Positions 1 to 6,978 of a stretch of DNA of 7,902 bases are shown here, in pieces. The notes under the pieces are model-generated. The model had not been told where the DNA came from. It saw only the letters and a list, made by a program, of their open reading frames with translations, and ran no database searches. Made by a program: the position numbers and the translations under genes. Source of the DNA: a bacterium (GTDB lineage Bacteria > Armatimonadota > Fimbriimonadia > Fimbriimonadales > GBS-DC). Location: the NCBI GenBank assembly GCA_029335935.2, contig JARJMV020000151.1, positions 1-7,902 of the forward strand, written 5' to 3'. Each line of letters begins with the position of its first letter. Position 1 is the stretch's first letter.

Positions 1-1
1 C

Positions 2-2149
2 GATGCGAAACGGGTGATACCCGGTAGCGTGGAGACCGACTTGGACTGCACTGCGGACGCCGACTGGGTGGTGGAAGCGATTATCGAGCAGATTGACCCC
101 AAGCGTGCGCTCTGGCGCGAGGTCGCGCAGCGTGTGAACCCCGACGCCGTGCTGAGTTCGAACACTTCGGGGCTGGGCATCGCCGAGATAGCGCAGGCGC
201 TGCCTGAGAATCTACGCCCGCGATTTTTGGGAACCCACTTTTTCAATCCACCGCGCGTGATGCGCCTGCTGGAGCTAATCCCCACCGACGACACAGACTC
301 AGACCTCACCACACGGTTCACGACCTTTGCCGAGCGGCTGCTGGGCAAGCGCGTCGTGTTGGCGAAGGATCGTCCTGGCTTTATTACCACGCGCATCGGC
401 GTCTATGCTATGATGCAAGCGCTGGTCAGCGCGGTGAAGTATGGCGTCACGCCCGAAGAGGCAGACCTGCTGCTGGGACCGCTGGTCGGACGCCCGCGCA
501 GCGGCGTGTTCCGTCTGACCGACTTGGTGGGGCTGGATGTGGCGCATAATATCGTGCGCAACCAGAAGGAGCGGTTGCCCGATGACCGCTATATCCAATC
601 GCTGGAGCTGCCACCGCTATGGCGCGCGCTTATCGAATCGGGTCGGCTGGGCGAGAAGGCGGGCGCAGGCTTTTATAAGCGCGAGGGCAAGGAGATTTTC
701 ACGCTGGACTACGCGACGCTGGAGTACCGACCGCGCATTGAGCCGAGCGCGCCGATAGACCCCAGCCTGAGCCGCGCGCCTTATGCCGAGCGGCTGACCG
801 CGCTGCTGAACCTACCCGACCCCTATGGCGTGTTCTTCCGCGAGGCGTTCCTGCTGCCGTTAGCCTACGGCGCGGAGGTGATGCCCGATGTCGCCTACGA
901 TATCCCCTCGCTCGATATGGCGATGCGACTGGGCTACAACTGGGAGTTTGGGGTGTTCGAGACTTGGGACGCTTTAGGTGAGGCAGGGCGCGACGCGCTC
1001 GCGACGCTCTCGCTGCTGCAGGAACCCTCCACCCTGCGCATGCTGCGCAACGCGGGGCTAAAGACCTTCTACACGGCGCGCGGCTCGTCGCGCTACTACT
1101 TCGAGCCGCGCGACGAGCAGGGCGACTACACGCCCCTGATGACTCCACAGTTCTTTATCAATCTCGACCAACTCGCTGGCGCAGGCAAAGTGATTGCCGA
1201 GACCCCCGAATGCCGCGTAATCGACTTGGGGGACGATGTGGCGTGCGTGGAGTTCCGCACCAAAGCGAATGTGCTGACGCCGAGCCTGATGGAGTTCGTG
1301 ACGGAGTTTTTGGAAAGAGCCGAGCGCAACCATGTGGGCGTGGTGATTGGCAATCAGGGGCGGATGTTCTCGGCTGGGTTCAACCTGAACCTGTTTTTGG
1401 AGTATATCGGGCGTCAGGATTGGCAGGGGATGGAGCGCGGGCTGCAGCTGCTTCAGGGGCTGAGCCAGCGGATTCGGTACTGCGGCGTGCCTGTGGTCGC
1501 GGCGGTGCACGGCTACGCGCTGGGCGGCGGGCTGGAGGTCGTGTTGCCGTGCGCCCATGTGCACGCGCATGTGGATGCGGGGCTGGGCTTACCCGAGGCG
1601 TCGGTCGGCTTGATGCCTGCTGGCGGCGGCACAACGCTGATGACCCGACGCGCCCTGCAGCACCTGCCCCCCGAAGCCGACCCTGTGCCCCACCTGCGCC
1701 AGCCGTTCCTCACCCTCGCCTACGGCAAGCGCAGCAGCAACGCCTTTGAAGCGTACCCGCTCGGATTCCTGCGCGAACGCGACACCCTGTGCTGGAACAT
1801 CGACCGCTTGCTCTACGAGGCGAAACAGCATGTGCTGGCGCTCTCACGCGCGGGCTACCGTCCCCCTGAGCCGACGCCGATACTTGCTGTGGGCGTCAAC
1901 GGCTACAGCCGCCTGATGATGGAAGTCCACTGGATGCACCAAGCGGGGCAAATCAGCGACCACGACCGCCTGATTGCCGAGAAGATTGCCTCTGTGATGA
2001 CAGGGGGCGACCTGCGCGAGGCGACGCCGATGCCCGAAGAACACTTCCACGCCCTTGAGCGACAGGTGTTCATTGAGCTGTGCCAGACCGAGCGGAGCGT
2101 CGCGCGCATCCAGCATATGCTGGAGACGGGCAAGCCCCTGCGGAACTGA
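2..2149 (+). CDS. fadN: Fused 3-hydroxyacyl-CoA dehydrogenase / enoyl-CoA hydratase, 5' partial
   Basis: Bifunctional beta-oxidation enzyme: the hydratase part hydrates 2-enoyl-CoA and the dehydrogenase part oxidises 3-hydroxyacyl-CoA with NAD+. The reading frame is open to the left edge, so the GTG at 14 is not the true start; compared with ~790-residue FadN proteins about 75 residues, including the GxGxxG NAD loop, lie outside. Numbering from the GTG codon at 14: the dehydrogenase has SSNTSG (48-53), GTHFFNPP with catalytic His75, and Glu87, the partner 12 residues on as in FadB. A second helical dehydrogenase domain covers about 270-335. The hydratase/crotonase domain follows from about 400, with the oxyanion-hole segment FSAGFN (452-457), GGGLE with Glu508, and LPEAS with Glu528; both acid/base glutamates are kept, so hydratase activity is expected. 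The dehydrogenase-first order is the FadN order, opposite to FadB/FadJ. No thiolase partner is visible in the window. Family assignment is firm; chain-length preference is unknown. Confidence 0.93.
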   Translation, partial: DAKRVIPGSVETDLDCTADADWVVEAIIEQIDPKRALWREVAQRVNPDAVLSSNTSGLGIAEIAQALPENLRPRFLGTHFFNPPRVMRLLELIPTDDTDSDLTTRFTTFAERLLGKRVVLAKDRPGFITTRIGVYAMMQALVSAVKYGVTPEEADLLLGPLVGRPRSGVFRLTDLVGLDVAHNIVRNQKERLPDDRYIQSLELPPLWRALIESGRLGEKAGAGFYKREGKEIFTLDYATLEYRPRIEPSAPIDPSLSRAPYAERLTALLNLPDPYGVFFREAFLLPLAYGAEVMPDVAYDIPSLDMAMRLGYNWEFGVFETWDALGEAGRDALATLSLLQEPSTLRMLRNAGLKTFYTARGSSRYYFEPRDEQGDYTPLMTPQFFINLDQLAGAGKVIAETPECRVIDLGDDVACVEFRTKANVLTPSLMEFVTEFLERAERNHVGVVIGNQGRMFSAGFNLNLFLEYIGRQDWQGMERGLQLLQGLSQRIRYCGVPVVAAVHGYALGGGLEVVLPCAHVHAHVDAGLGLPEASVGLMPAGGGTTLMTRRALQHLPPEADPVPHLRQPFLTLAYGKRSSNAFEAYPLGFLRERDTLCWNIDRLLYEAKQHVLALSRAGYRPPEPTPILAVGVNGYSRLMMEVHWMHQAGQISDHDRLIAEKIASVMTGGDLREATPMPEEHFHALERQVFIELCQTERSVARIQHMLETGKPLRN

Positions 2150-2182
2150 GGGCGCTCCTGAAATGCGGCGGGATAACTGACT

Positions 2183-2204
2183 CCCTCCCCGCACGCGGGG
2201 AGGG
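2183..2204 (+). terminator. Perfect G+C-rich hairpin between convergent genes, candidate terminator
   Basis: Arm CCCTCCCCGC (2183-2192) is an exact reverse complement of GCGGGGAGGG (2195-2204), separated by two bases; in RNA the top pair would open to give 9 bp with a four-base loop. It lies 34 bases after the fadN stop and 25 bases beyond the end of the convergent peptidase gene, so it could serve both. The bases after it on the + strand (TTGCTTCT) are only moderately T-rich, and on the - strand there is no T tract. It may therefore be a dispersed intergenic repeat rather than a classical rho-independent terminator. Confidence 0.55.
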
Positions 2205-2228
2205 GTTGCTTCTAGGAGAGGGGGTGCG

Positions 2229-3995
2229 CTACGGCGCTTCAGGCGTCACTTGGATTTTCAGCTCTTTGCCCTCGCGCACCACAATCAGCTCCACGGGCTT
2301 GCCCGGCTCCATCTTCTCGTAGAGCGCGGTGAGCTCCTCGATGTTTTTGACGCGCTGTCCCATCGCCGCGATGATGCGATCGCCCTGCTTCAGCCCTGCT
2401 TTCTCGGCAGGCGAGTTGGGCGCGACGCCTTCCAATAACACGCCGTCTTCTTCAGAGTAGGCGGGCATCAGCCCCAAGCGCACGCGGAAACCGCTCCGCT
2501 GCGCGCGTTGATCGCTCGGCTGGGGTTGCTGCGGGCGCGTGAACTGCAGCCGTTCAGAGCGATTCGCGATATCGTACACCACGCGCTCGGCAAGCGCGAC
2601 AATCTGCGCCTGCCCCTCGTAGTTGATTTTGTCCCAAGTGTCGCTGGAGCGGTGGTAGTCGGGGTGCATGCCTGTGAAGAAGAATAGCACGGGGATACTG
2701 CGCTGCATAAATGGCATGTGGTCGCTGCCGCCCGACGCCGACGCGCTCAGCTGCAGGGTCAGATTATCCGTATTGGCGGCTTTGAGGATGCTCTCCCACT
2801 CGGCGGCAGTGCCCACGCCGCTGACGGACACGCGATTGTTGGTCATCCGCCCCACCATATCGAAGTTGAGCATTGCGACGATGTTCTCGCGGGGCACGGT
2901 GGGGTTCTGCACGAAGTGTGCTGCGCCCAGCAAGCCCTCCTCCTCGGCGGAGAAGGCAATCACCAGCACGCTGCGCTTGAGCCGGTCGCGGTTTTGGGCA
3001 AGCAGTCGCGCGAGTTCCATAATCGCGGCGGTTCCAGAGGCGTTATCGTCCGCGCCGTGATGGATTTCGCCCGGTTCAGGCATCAGCGACCCCACCTCGC
3101 CGTAGCCGAGATGGTCGTAGTGCGCGCCGATAACAATCACCTCGTCGCGCAGCTGGGGGTCGTTGCCGGGGATAAAGCCTATCACATTCCGCGCGGTTGC
3201 AGGGAAGGTCTCGATGGACGCGGCGAGTTCTGCGGTGGCGTTGAGGCTCGCGCTGATGGGCAAGCCCGTCTCGTGGATGCGCTTAACGGCTTCCGCGACG
3301 GTCAGTCCCAGCGGCGCGAGCAGTTTGTCGCCCACCGATGCCTGCACATTCATGAGGACGGCGGTATTGTTGGTTGGGCGTCGTGCGAAGCCCAGCGGCA
3401 GCAGTCCATCGCTATCGGGCTGGTTCACCAGGATCACGCCGATGGCGCCTTTTTGCACAGCCGTCGCGATTTTCGCCTGCAGGCGCGCGGCGCGCTGGAT
3501 TTCTGCGCTCACGCCTTCCCAGCGGGGCGTGCCACGCAGAATGACGGCAATCTTGCCCGAAACATCCACCGACTCGTAGTCATCGTAGCCTGCGTTCGGT
3601 TGAGAGATGCCGTAGCCCACGAACACCAACTCGCCCTCGATTTTCGTGTTGGCAGTGGCGGTCATGGGACGAATCGCCTCCGCAGGCGCTTCCCACACCG
3701 AGCCGCGCTTCACCCGCAAAAAGTTCTCTGCGCCAGGGCGCGAGCCGTTGAACGGCGTCCAGTCTTGGAAGTAGCCGTTCGTGCCTTTCGGCTCCAGCCC
3801 CGATTGCTCGAACACGCGGGCGATGTAATCCGCCGCTTTGAACGCGCCTGGTGCAATCGCGAACCGCCCCTCCAACTCAGGAGACGCGAGATACTTCACA
3901 TGCGCCTGCAGATTGCTCACAGATCCATTCGAACGGTCAGCAAACGCCCCTACAAGCAGCAGTCCAACGCCTGCAACGAGTAATAGTCTTCTCAT
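2229..3995 (-). CDS. Secreted M28-family zinc metallopeptidase with PA and C-terminal PDZ domains
   Basis: 588 residues, probably an exported aminopeptidase-like enzyme using two zinc ions. A signal peptide (MRR followed by hydrophobic residues 4-19) precedes the mature chain. A PA (protease-associated) domain covers roughly 100-260. The M28 catalytic domain follows with every expected residue: His292 and Asp294 in AHYDHLG, bridging Asp317 in GADDNASG, catalytic Glu351 and ligand Glu352 in SAEEEG, Asp379 in NFDMVG, and His448 in DYHRSSD. A PDZ domain fills about 505-588 (SPAEKAGLKQGDRI at 528-541) after a Gln/Pro-rich linker (485-500). The ATG at 3995 has GAGGG six bases upstream. The gene lies 69 bases downstream of purM on the same strand; cotranscription is possible, but the functions are unrelated. 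Family and active site are clear; the peptide substrate, and whether PDZ binds substrate or partner, are not known. Confidence 0.93.
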   Translation of the reverse strand: MRRLLLVAGVGLLLVGAFADRSNGSVSNLQAHVKYLASPELEGRFAIAPGAFKAADYIARVFEQSGLEPKGTNGYFQDWTPFNGSRPGAENFLRVKRGSVWEAPAEAIRPMTATANTKIEGELVFVGYGISQPNAGYDDYESVDVSGKIAVILRGTPRWEGVSAEIQRAARLQAKIATAVQKGAIGVILVNQPDSDGLLPLGFARRPTNNTAVLMNVQASVGDKLLAPLGLTVAEAVKRIHETGLPISASLNATAELAASIETFPATARNVIGFIPGNDPQLRDEVIVIGAHYDHLGYGEVGSLMPEPGEIHHGADDNASGTAAIMELARLLAQNRDRLKRSVLVIAFSAEEEGLLGAAHFVQNPTVPRENIVAMLNFDMVGRMTNNRVSVSGVGTAAEWESILKAANTDNLTLQLSASASGGSDHMPFMQRSIPVLFFFTGMHPDYHRSSDTWDKINYEGQAQIVALAERVVYDIANRSERLQFTRPQQPQPSDQRAQRSGFRVRLGLMPAYSEEDGVLLEGVAPNSPAEKAGLKQGDRIIAAMGQRVKNIEELTALYEKMEPGKPVELIVVREGKELKIQVTPEAP

Positions 3996-4064
3996 AGCGA
4001 ACCCTCAGTGTGAATTCTACCCAACCTATAGACTCGGTTTCGCAGCGATTGTTCTGTGGGTGGG

Positions 4065-5099
4065 TCAGATGATTTGCACTTCGCGCGGGCCGCGCTGCAC
4101 CTCGCCGATGAGCCACGCCTGCTCGCCTGAGATATGCAAGCTGGTCAGCACATCTTGGACGCGCTGCCGATCCACAATCAGCACATAGCCGATGCCCATG
4201 TTGAACGCGCGGTACATTTCGGCGTCGGGCACATTGCCGAGTTGCTGGATGAGGGTGAACAGGGGCGGCATCTCCCAGCTGCGGCGGTCGATGACCACGC
4301 GCATATCGCTGGGCAGGGCGCGTGGGATGTTATCGTAGAAGCCGCCGCCTGTGATGTGCGCCATGCCGTGAATGGTTTCGCCTTCCAGCAGCGGGGTAAT
4401 CGCGTTCAGGTAGGGGCGGTGGGGTTGCAGCAGCGCTTCGCCCAGTGTCATGCCCACATCGGGCAGGGGCTCGTCTAAGCGCATGTTCGCGAGTTCGAAA
4501 AACACGCGTCGCGCCAGCGTGTAGCCGTTCGTGTGTAGCCCGTTGGAGGCGATTCCAATCACGGCGTCGCCCGTCTCCACACGGCTGGGCGTGGGTATCT
4601 GCTGGAACTCGGCAATCCCCACGATGCAGCCAGCGACATCCAGCTCGCCAGGCAGGTACACATCGGGCATTTCTGCCGTCTCGCCCCCAAGCAGTACGAT
4701 GCCCAACAGTTGACAAAGTTCCGACGCGCCTGCCACCACCTCTTGCAGTACCTGAGGCTCCAACTTCGACATCGCCAGATAGTCCAAAAAGAAGAGCGGT
4801 TTCGCCGCTTGTACCAGAATATCGTTCACGCCGTGCGCCACGAGGTCGTGCCCCAGCACACGGTACTGGTTCATCATCCTTGCCACACGCACCTTCGTGC
4901 CCACCCCATCGATGCTTGCCACAAGTATCGGCTGCCTGTAGCCGCTCACATCCAGCGCGAGCATGCCTCCGAACGCGCCCATCTGCGATAGCACGGCAGG
5001 CGTGAAGGTGCGATGCACGCTCTCCTTGATGCTCTCCAACGCGCGGTTCATCGCGTCGATATCGACGCCAGCGTCTTTGTAGGTGAACTCTTCAGGCAT
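4065..5099 (-). CDS. purM: Phosphoribosylformylglycinamidine cyclo-ligase (AIR synthetase)
   Basis: Cytosolic fifth step of de novo purine synthesis: ATP-dependent ring closure of FGAM to aminoimidazole ribonucleotide. The 344-residue length matches PurM (E. coli 345). Conserved segments in order: YKDAGVDID (7-15), DGVGTK (64-69) of the ATP site, HDLVAHGVND with the following FFLDY (84-107), GGETAEMP (138-145), HTNGYTLAR (189-197), HITGGGFYDNIPR (248-260) and EMYRAFNMGIG (294-304). The start is placed at the ATG at 5099, matching the family N terminus; an upstream in-frame ATG at 5186 would add 29 unrelated residues and run into the divergent rhodanese gene. There is no Shine-Dalgarno sequence before 5099, and a TATACT box ends six bases upstream, which suggests a leaderless mRNA. 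No other purine gene is in the window. Confidence 0.97.
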   Translation of the reverse strand: MPEEFTYKDAGVDIDAMNRALESIKESVHRTFTPAVLSQMGAFGGMLALDVSGYRQPILVASIDGVGTKVRVARMMNQYRVLGHDLVAHGVNDILVQAAKPLFFLDYLAMSKLEPQVLQEVVAGASELCQLLGIVLLGGETAEMPDVYLPGELDVAGCIVGIAEFQQIPTPSRVETGDAVIGIASNGLHTNGYTLARRVFFELANMRLDEPLPDVGMTLGEALLQPHRPYLNAITPLLEGETIHGMAHITGGGFYDNIPRALPSDMRVVIDRRSWEMPPLFTLIQQLGNVPDAEMYRAFNMGIGYVLIVDRQRVQDVLTSLHISGEQAWLIGEVQRGPREVQII

Positions 5100-5104
5100 A
5101 GCGC

Positions 5105-5128
5105 GAGTATACCCCAGTAGGTATACTC
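5105..5128. promoter_or_regulatory. Palindromic divergent promoter/operator between purM and the rhodanese gene
   Basis: Perfect 9-bp inverted repeat: GAGTATACC (5105-5113), spacer CCAGTA, GGTATACTC (5120-5128). Each arm presents TATACT reading outwards: 5122-5127 on the + strand towards the rhodanese gene, and 5111 to 5106 on the - strand towards purM. Both fit a -10 box (TATAAT, 5 of 6). The purM box ends six bases before its ATG; the rhodanese box lies 17 bases before its ATG, leaving room for the GAGGTG ribosome site at 5134-5139. No good -35 hexamer is seen on either side. The symmetry could also be an operator for a dimeric regulator. Promoter function is inferred. Confidence 0.55.
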
Positions 5129-5144
5129 TGTGTGAGGTGTGACG

Positions 5145-6020
5145 ATGAGTAAGGTTCTGGTTTCCACCGACTGGGTGCGAGCGCATTTAGGCAATCCGAG
5201 CATTCGCCTGATAGAGGTCGATGTCGATACCACGGCTTACGAGCAAGGGCATATTCCGGGCGCGATTGGACTGAACTGGCAGACGCAGTTGCAAGACCCT
5301 GTGCGGCGCGACATCCCCTCGCAAGCGCAGCTGGAATCGACTTTGGGCGCGCTGGGCGTGAGCCATACCGATACGATAGTGCTGTACGGCGACAACAACA
5401 ACTGGTTCGCGGCGTTCGCCTTCTGGGTGCTGAAGCTGTATGGGCACGAGGATGTGCGGATGATGGACGGCGGGCGCAAAAAGTGGCTTGCGGAGGGACA
5501 CCCTATCACGACCGAGGTACCCCACTATCCGCCCACCCAGTATGTGGCCAAAACGCCCGACATGAGCCTGCGCGCCTTCTTCCCCCAAGTGCTGGAGTAT
5601 CTGAACCGTCCTGAGTTCGCGCTGGTCGATGTGCGTTCGCCTCAAGAGTATACGGGCGAGCTGATTGCGCCGCCGGGCTTGATGGAGACGGCGCAGCGCG
5701 GGGGGCATATTCCGGGCGCACGCAACATCCCGTGGGCGCAAGCGGTGCGCGAGGACGGCACTTTCAAATCGCCTGAGGAGCTACGGGCAATCTACGAAGC
5801 GCAGGGGATTACCCCCGACAAGCAAGTCGTCGCCTACTGCCGTATCGGCGAGCGGTCTGCGCACACTTGGTTCGTGTTGAAGTATCTGCTGGGCTATCCG
5901 AATGTGCGCAACTACGATGGCAGTTGGACGGAATGGGGCAACATCGTGGGCGCGCCGATAGAACGCGAACACCCCACGCAACTCCATGGCGGCACCAGCG
6001 TCGCCCCCTGCCCACAGTAG
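5145..6020 (+). CDS. Thiosulfate sulfurtransferase, two-domain rhodanese
   Basis: 291 residues, the usual size of a tandem-rhodanese sulfurtransferase, which moves sulfane sulfur from thiosulfate (or 3-mercaptopyruvate) to a thiophilic acceptor such as cyanide or a protein thiol. There is no signal peptide, so it is probably cytosolic. The N-terminal rhodanese fold (about 5-120, GHIPGA at 35-40) lacks the catalytic Cys; Asp83 in YGDNNN stands in that loop, as is normal. The C-terminal fold (about 140-270, GHIPGA at 187-192) carries catalytic Cys232 in the loop CRIGERS (232-238), followed by a conserved DGSWTEW segment. The CRxGER loop points to the thiosulfate rather than the mercaptopyruvate type. 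The ATG at 5145 is chosen over the GTG at 5139 because GAGGTG (5134-5139) is five bases upstream. It is divergent from purM and convergent with tRNA-Ala. A YeeE/YedE sulfur-transporter pair lies 400 bases away on the opposite strand, consistent with a sulfur role. Confidence 0.95.
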   Translation: MSKVLVSTDWVRAHLGNPSIRLIEVDVDTTAYEQGHIPGAIGLNWQTQLQDPVRRDIPSQAQLESTLGALGVSHTDTIVLYGDNNNWFAAFAFWVLKLYGHEDVRMMDGGRKKWLAEGHPITTEVPHYPPTQYVAKTPDMSLRAFFPQVLEYLNRPEFALVDVRSPQEYTGELIAPPGLMETAQRGGHIPGARNIPWAQAVREDGTFKSPEELRAIYEAQGITPDKQVVAYCRIGERSAHTWFVLKYLLGYPNVRNYDGSWTEWGNIVGAPIEREHPTQLHGGTSVAPCPQ

Positions 6021-6066
6021 CGCGGTGGAACCTGTCCAACACAAAGCAGACGGGCATCGACCGCGC
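6020..6066 (+). other. Possible hairpin just after the rhodanese stop codon
   Basis: GCGCGGT (6020-6026) pairs with ACCGCGC (6060-6066), and an inner stem CCTGTC (6031-6036) pairs with GACGGG (6049-6054) with one G-T wobble. This could form a two-part stem at the 3' end of the rhodanese mRNA. No T tract follows, so it is not a typical intrinsic terminator. The rest of the gap to the tRNA (6067-6170) shows no convincing gene or motif. Confidence 0.25.
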
Positions 6067-6170
6067 AGCTTGGCGATAGGATGCAAATGCGGAGAGAGAG
6101 GACGGTGAAGAGGCGCCATAGACCGCTTGCACAGGGGGGGCTGAACCCACTGGAGAGGCGAATGTGAACT

Positions 6171-6246
<76 letters not shown>

Positions 6247-6258
6247 ACAGCGCAACTG

Positions 6259-6288
6259 ATTATACCTCGTGCGAACTTCCGAATGCAA
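6259..6288 (-). promoter_or_regulatory. Promoter of tRNA-Ala
   Basis: On the - strand a consensus TATAAT (+ strand ATTATA, 6259-6264) lies 12 bases before the first base of the tRNA, which would give a leader of about five bases. A weaker -35-like TTGCAT (6288-6283) sits 18 bases further upstream. The position suits a tRNA gene with its own start site. Confidence 0.7.
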
Positions 6289-6419
6289 GAGGTCGGGAGG
6301 GTGTTCAGGCGCTGGCGCTTGAGATGCCTCGCTGCGCTCGGTACCACAGAGTTGCTGGGCAAATCCCTCTCTTCCGAGCTGCAGGCGAGGTATCCCAAGC
6401 CTGAATCTGCTCAGGGGGG
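6289..6419. other. Non-coding gap between tRNA-Ala promoter and YeeE-like gene
   Basis: No convincing gene. It holds an imperfect hairpin (TTCAGGCGC 6304-6312 with GCGCTTGAG 6315-6323, two wobbles, two-base loop); a segment GATGCCTCGCTGCGCTCGG (6323-6341) resembling a dispersed intergenic repeat of many bacteria; and a small stem CCTGA/TCAGG (6400-6404, 6411-6415) just after the stop of the YeeE-like gene, without a T tract. Any of these could help end the upstream transcript, but none is a clear terminator. Confidence 0.35.
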
Positions 6420-6968
6420 CTATGCACGCGCTCTTCTCTCCAGCCTGTTGAGCCAGAACACTACGCCCCCCAGCGCTGCTGCCATGACCAGCGCCGTGGG
6501 CAGGTAGGGCAGATGCAGCGTTTCGTGCAGTGTGAGTTTGCCCAAGTCCAGTGGCTTCATCAGTACAGGCTCCAACGCTGGGTAGGCGAGAATGAACGCG
6601 AACGCGCCCAGCAGCCCACCCAGCACGGCGAGCAACCCATCGCGCGTGCGACCGCCCAAGCCGATTAGCGCGGTGCCAGGACAGTAGCCTGCCACTGCCA
6701 TCCCCACGCCGAAGATCAAGCCGCCGATTAGCACGCCCCATACATAGAGCGACTTCACCTTCAGGTGGGCATACTCTGGCGCGAAGGTCGCTAACGCCGC
6801 CGCGCCCACCATGCCCACCGCAATCGCCGTGAGCATCACCTTGAGCATCGTGAAGTCGCGGAACGCCAGCCCGCGCATCACCAGCCCGCAGCGGCTGAAC
6901 CCCGCGCGATGCAACGCAAAGCCGAACATCAACCCTGTAACCAATCCCAAAACCTGCGTTGTTTCCAT
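6420..6968 (-). CDS. YeeE/YedE-family membrane protein (sulfur-compound transporter), second subunit
   Basis: 182-residue integral membrane protein with repeated hydrophobic, Gly/Ala-rich segments (about 4-20, 42-62, 74-102, 109-128, 156-174). The YeeE/YedE signature is visible as GMAVAGYCPGTALIGLGG (89-106) with Cys96, and an earlier GFSRCGL with Cys27. The 69-residue spacing of these cysteines equals, as recalled, that of Cys22 and Cys91 lining the thiosulfate path of TsuA; this match is from memory. It is about half the ~350 residues of E. coli YeeE, so it probably works with the adjacent gene product. The start is the ATG at 6968, not the in-frame ATG at 6989, because a strong GGGAGGT (6979-6973) sits four bases upstream. 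That site overlaps the stop codon of the preceding gene, implying translational coupling. Transported substrate is inferred, not shown. Confidence 0.88.
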   Translation of the reverse strand: METTQVLGLVTGLMFGFALHRAGFSRCGLVMRGLAFRDFTMLKVMLTAIAVGMVGAAALATFAPEYAHLKVKSLYVWGVLIGGLIFGVGMAVAGYCPGTALIGLGGRTRDGLLAVLGGLLGAFAFILAYPALEPVLMKPLDLGKLTLHETLHLPYLPTALVMAAALGGVVFWLNRLERRARA

Positions 6969-6978
6969 ATTTACCTCC

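Noticed and set aside
1210..1749. + strand frame of 179 codons inside the fadN hydratase region
   Set aside because: It is the shifted-frame reading of a well-conserved crotonase domain, with Gly/Arg/Ala-rich composition.
2718..3983. Long + strand reading frame (421 codons) opposite the M28 peptidase gene
   Set aside because: It lies wholly antisense to a gene with intact catalytic motifs, its product is rich in His/Arg/Ala with no recognisable domain, and such mirror frames are common in G+C-rich DNA.
5100..5186. Extended start of purM at 5186
   Set aside because: The extra 29 residues do not match PurM N termini, would overlap the divergent rhodanese gene and cross its promoter; the ATG at 5099 begins the conserved region.
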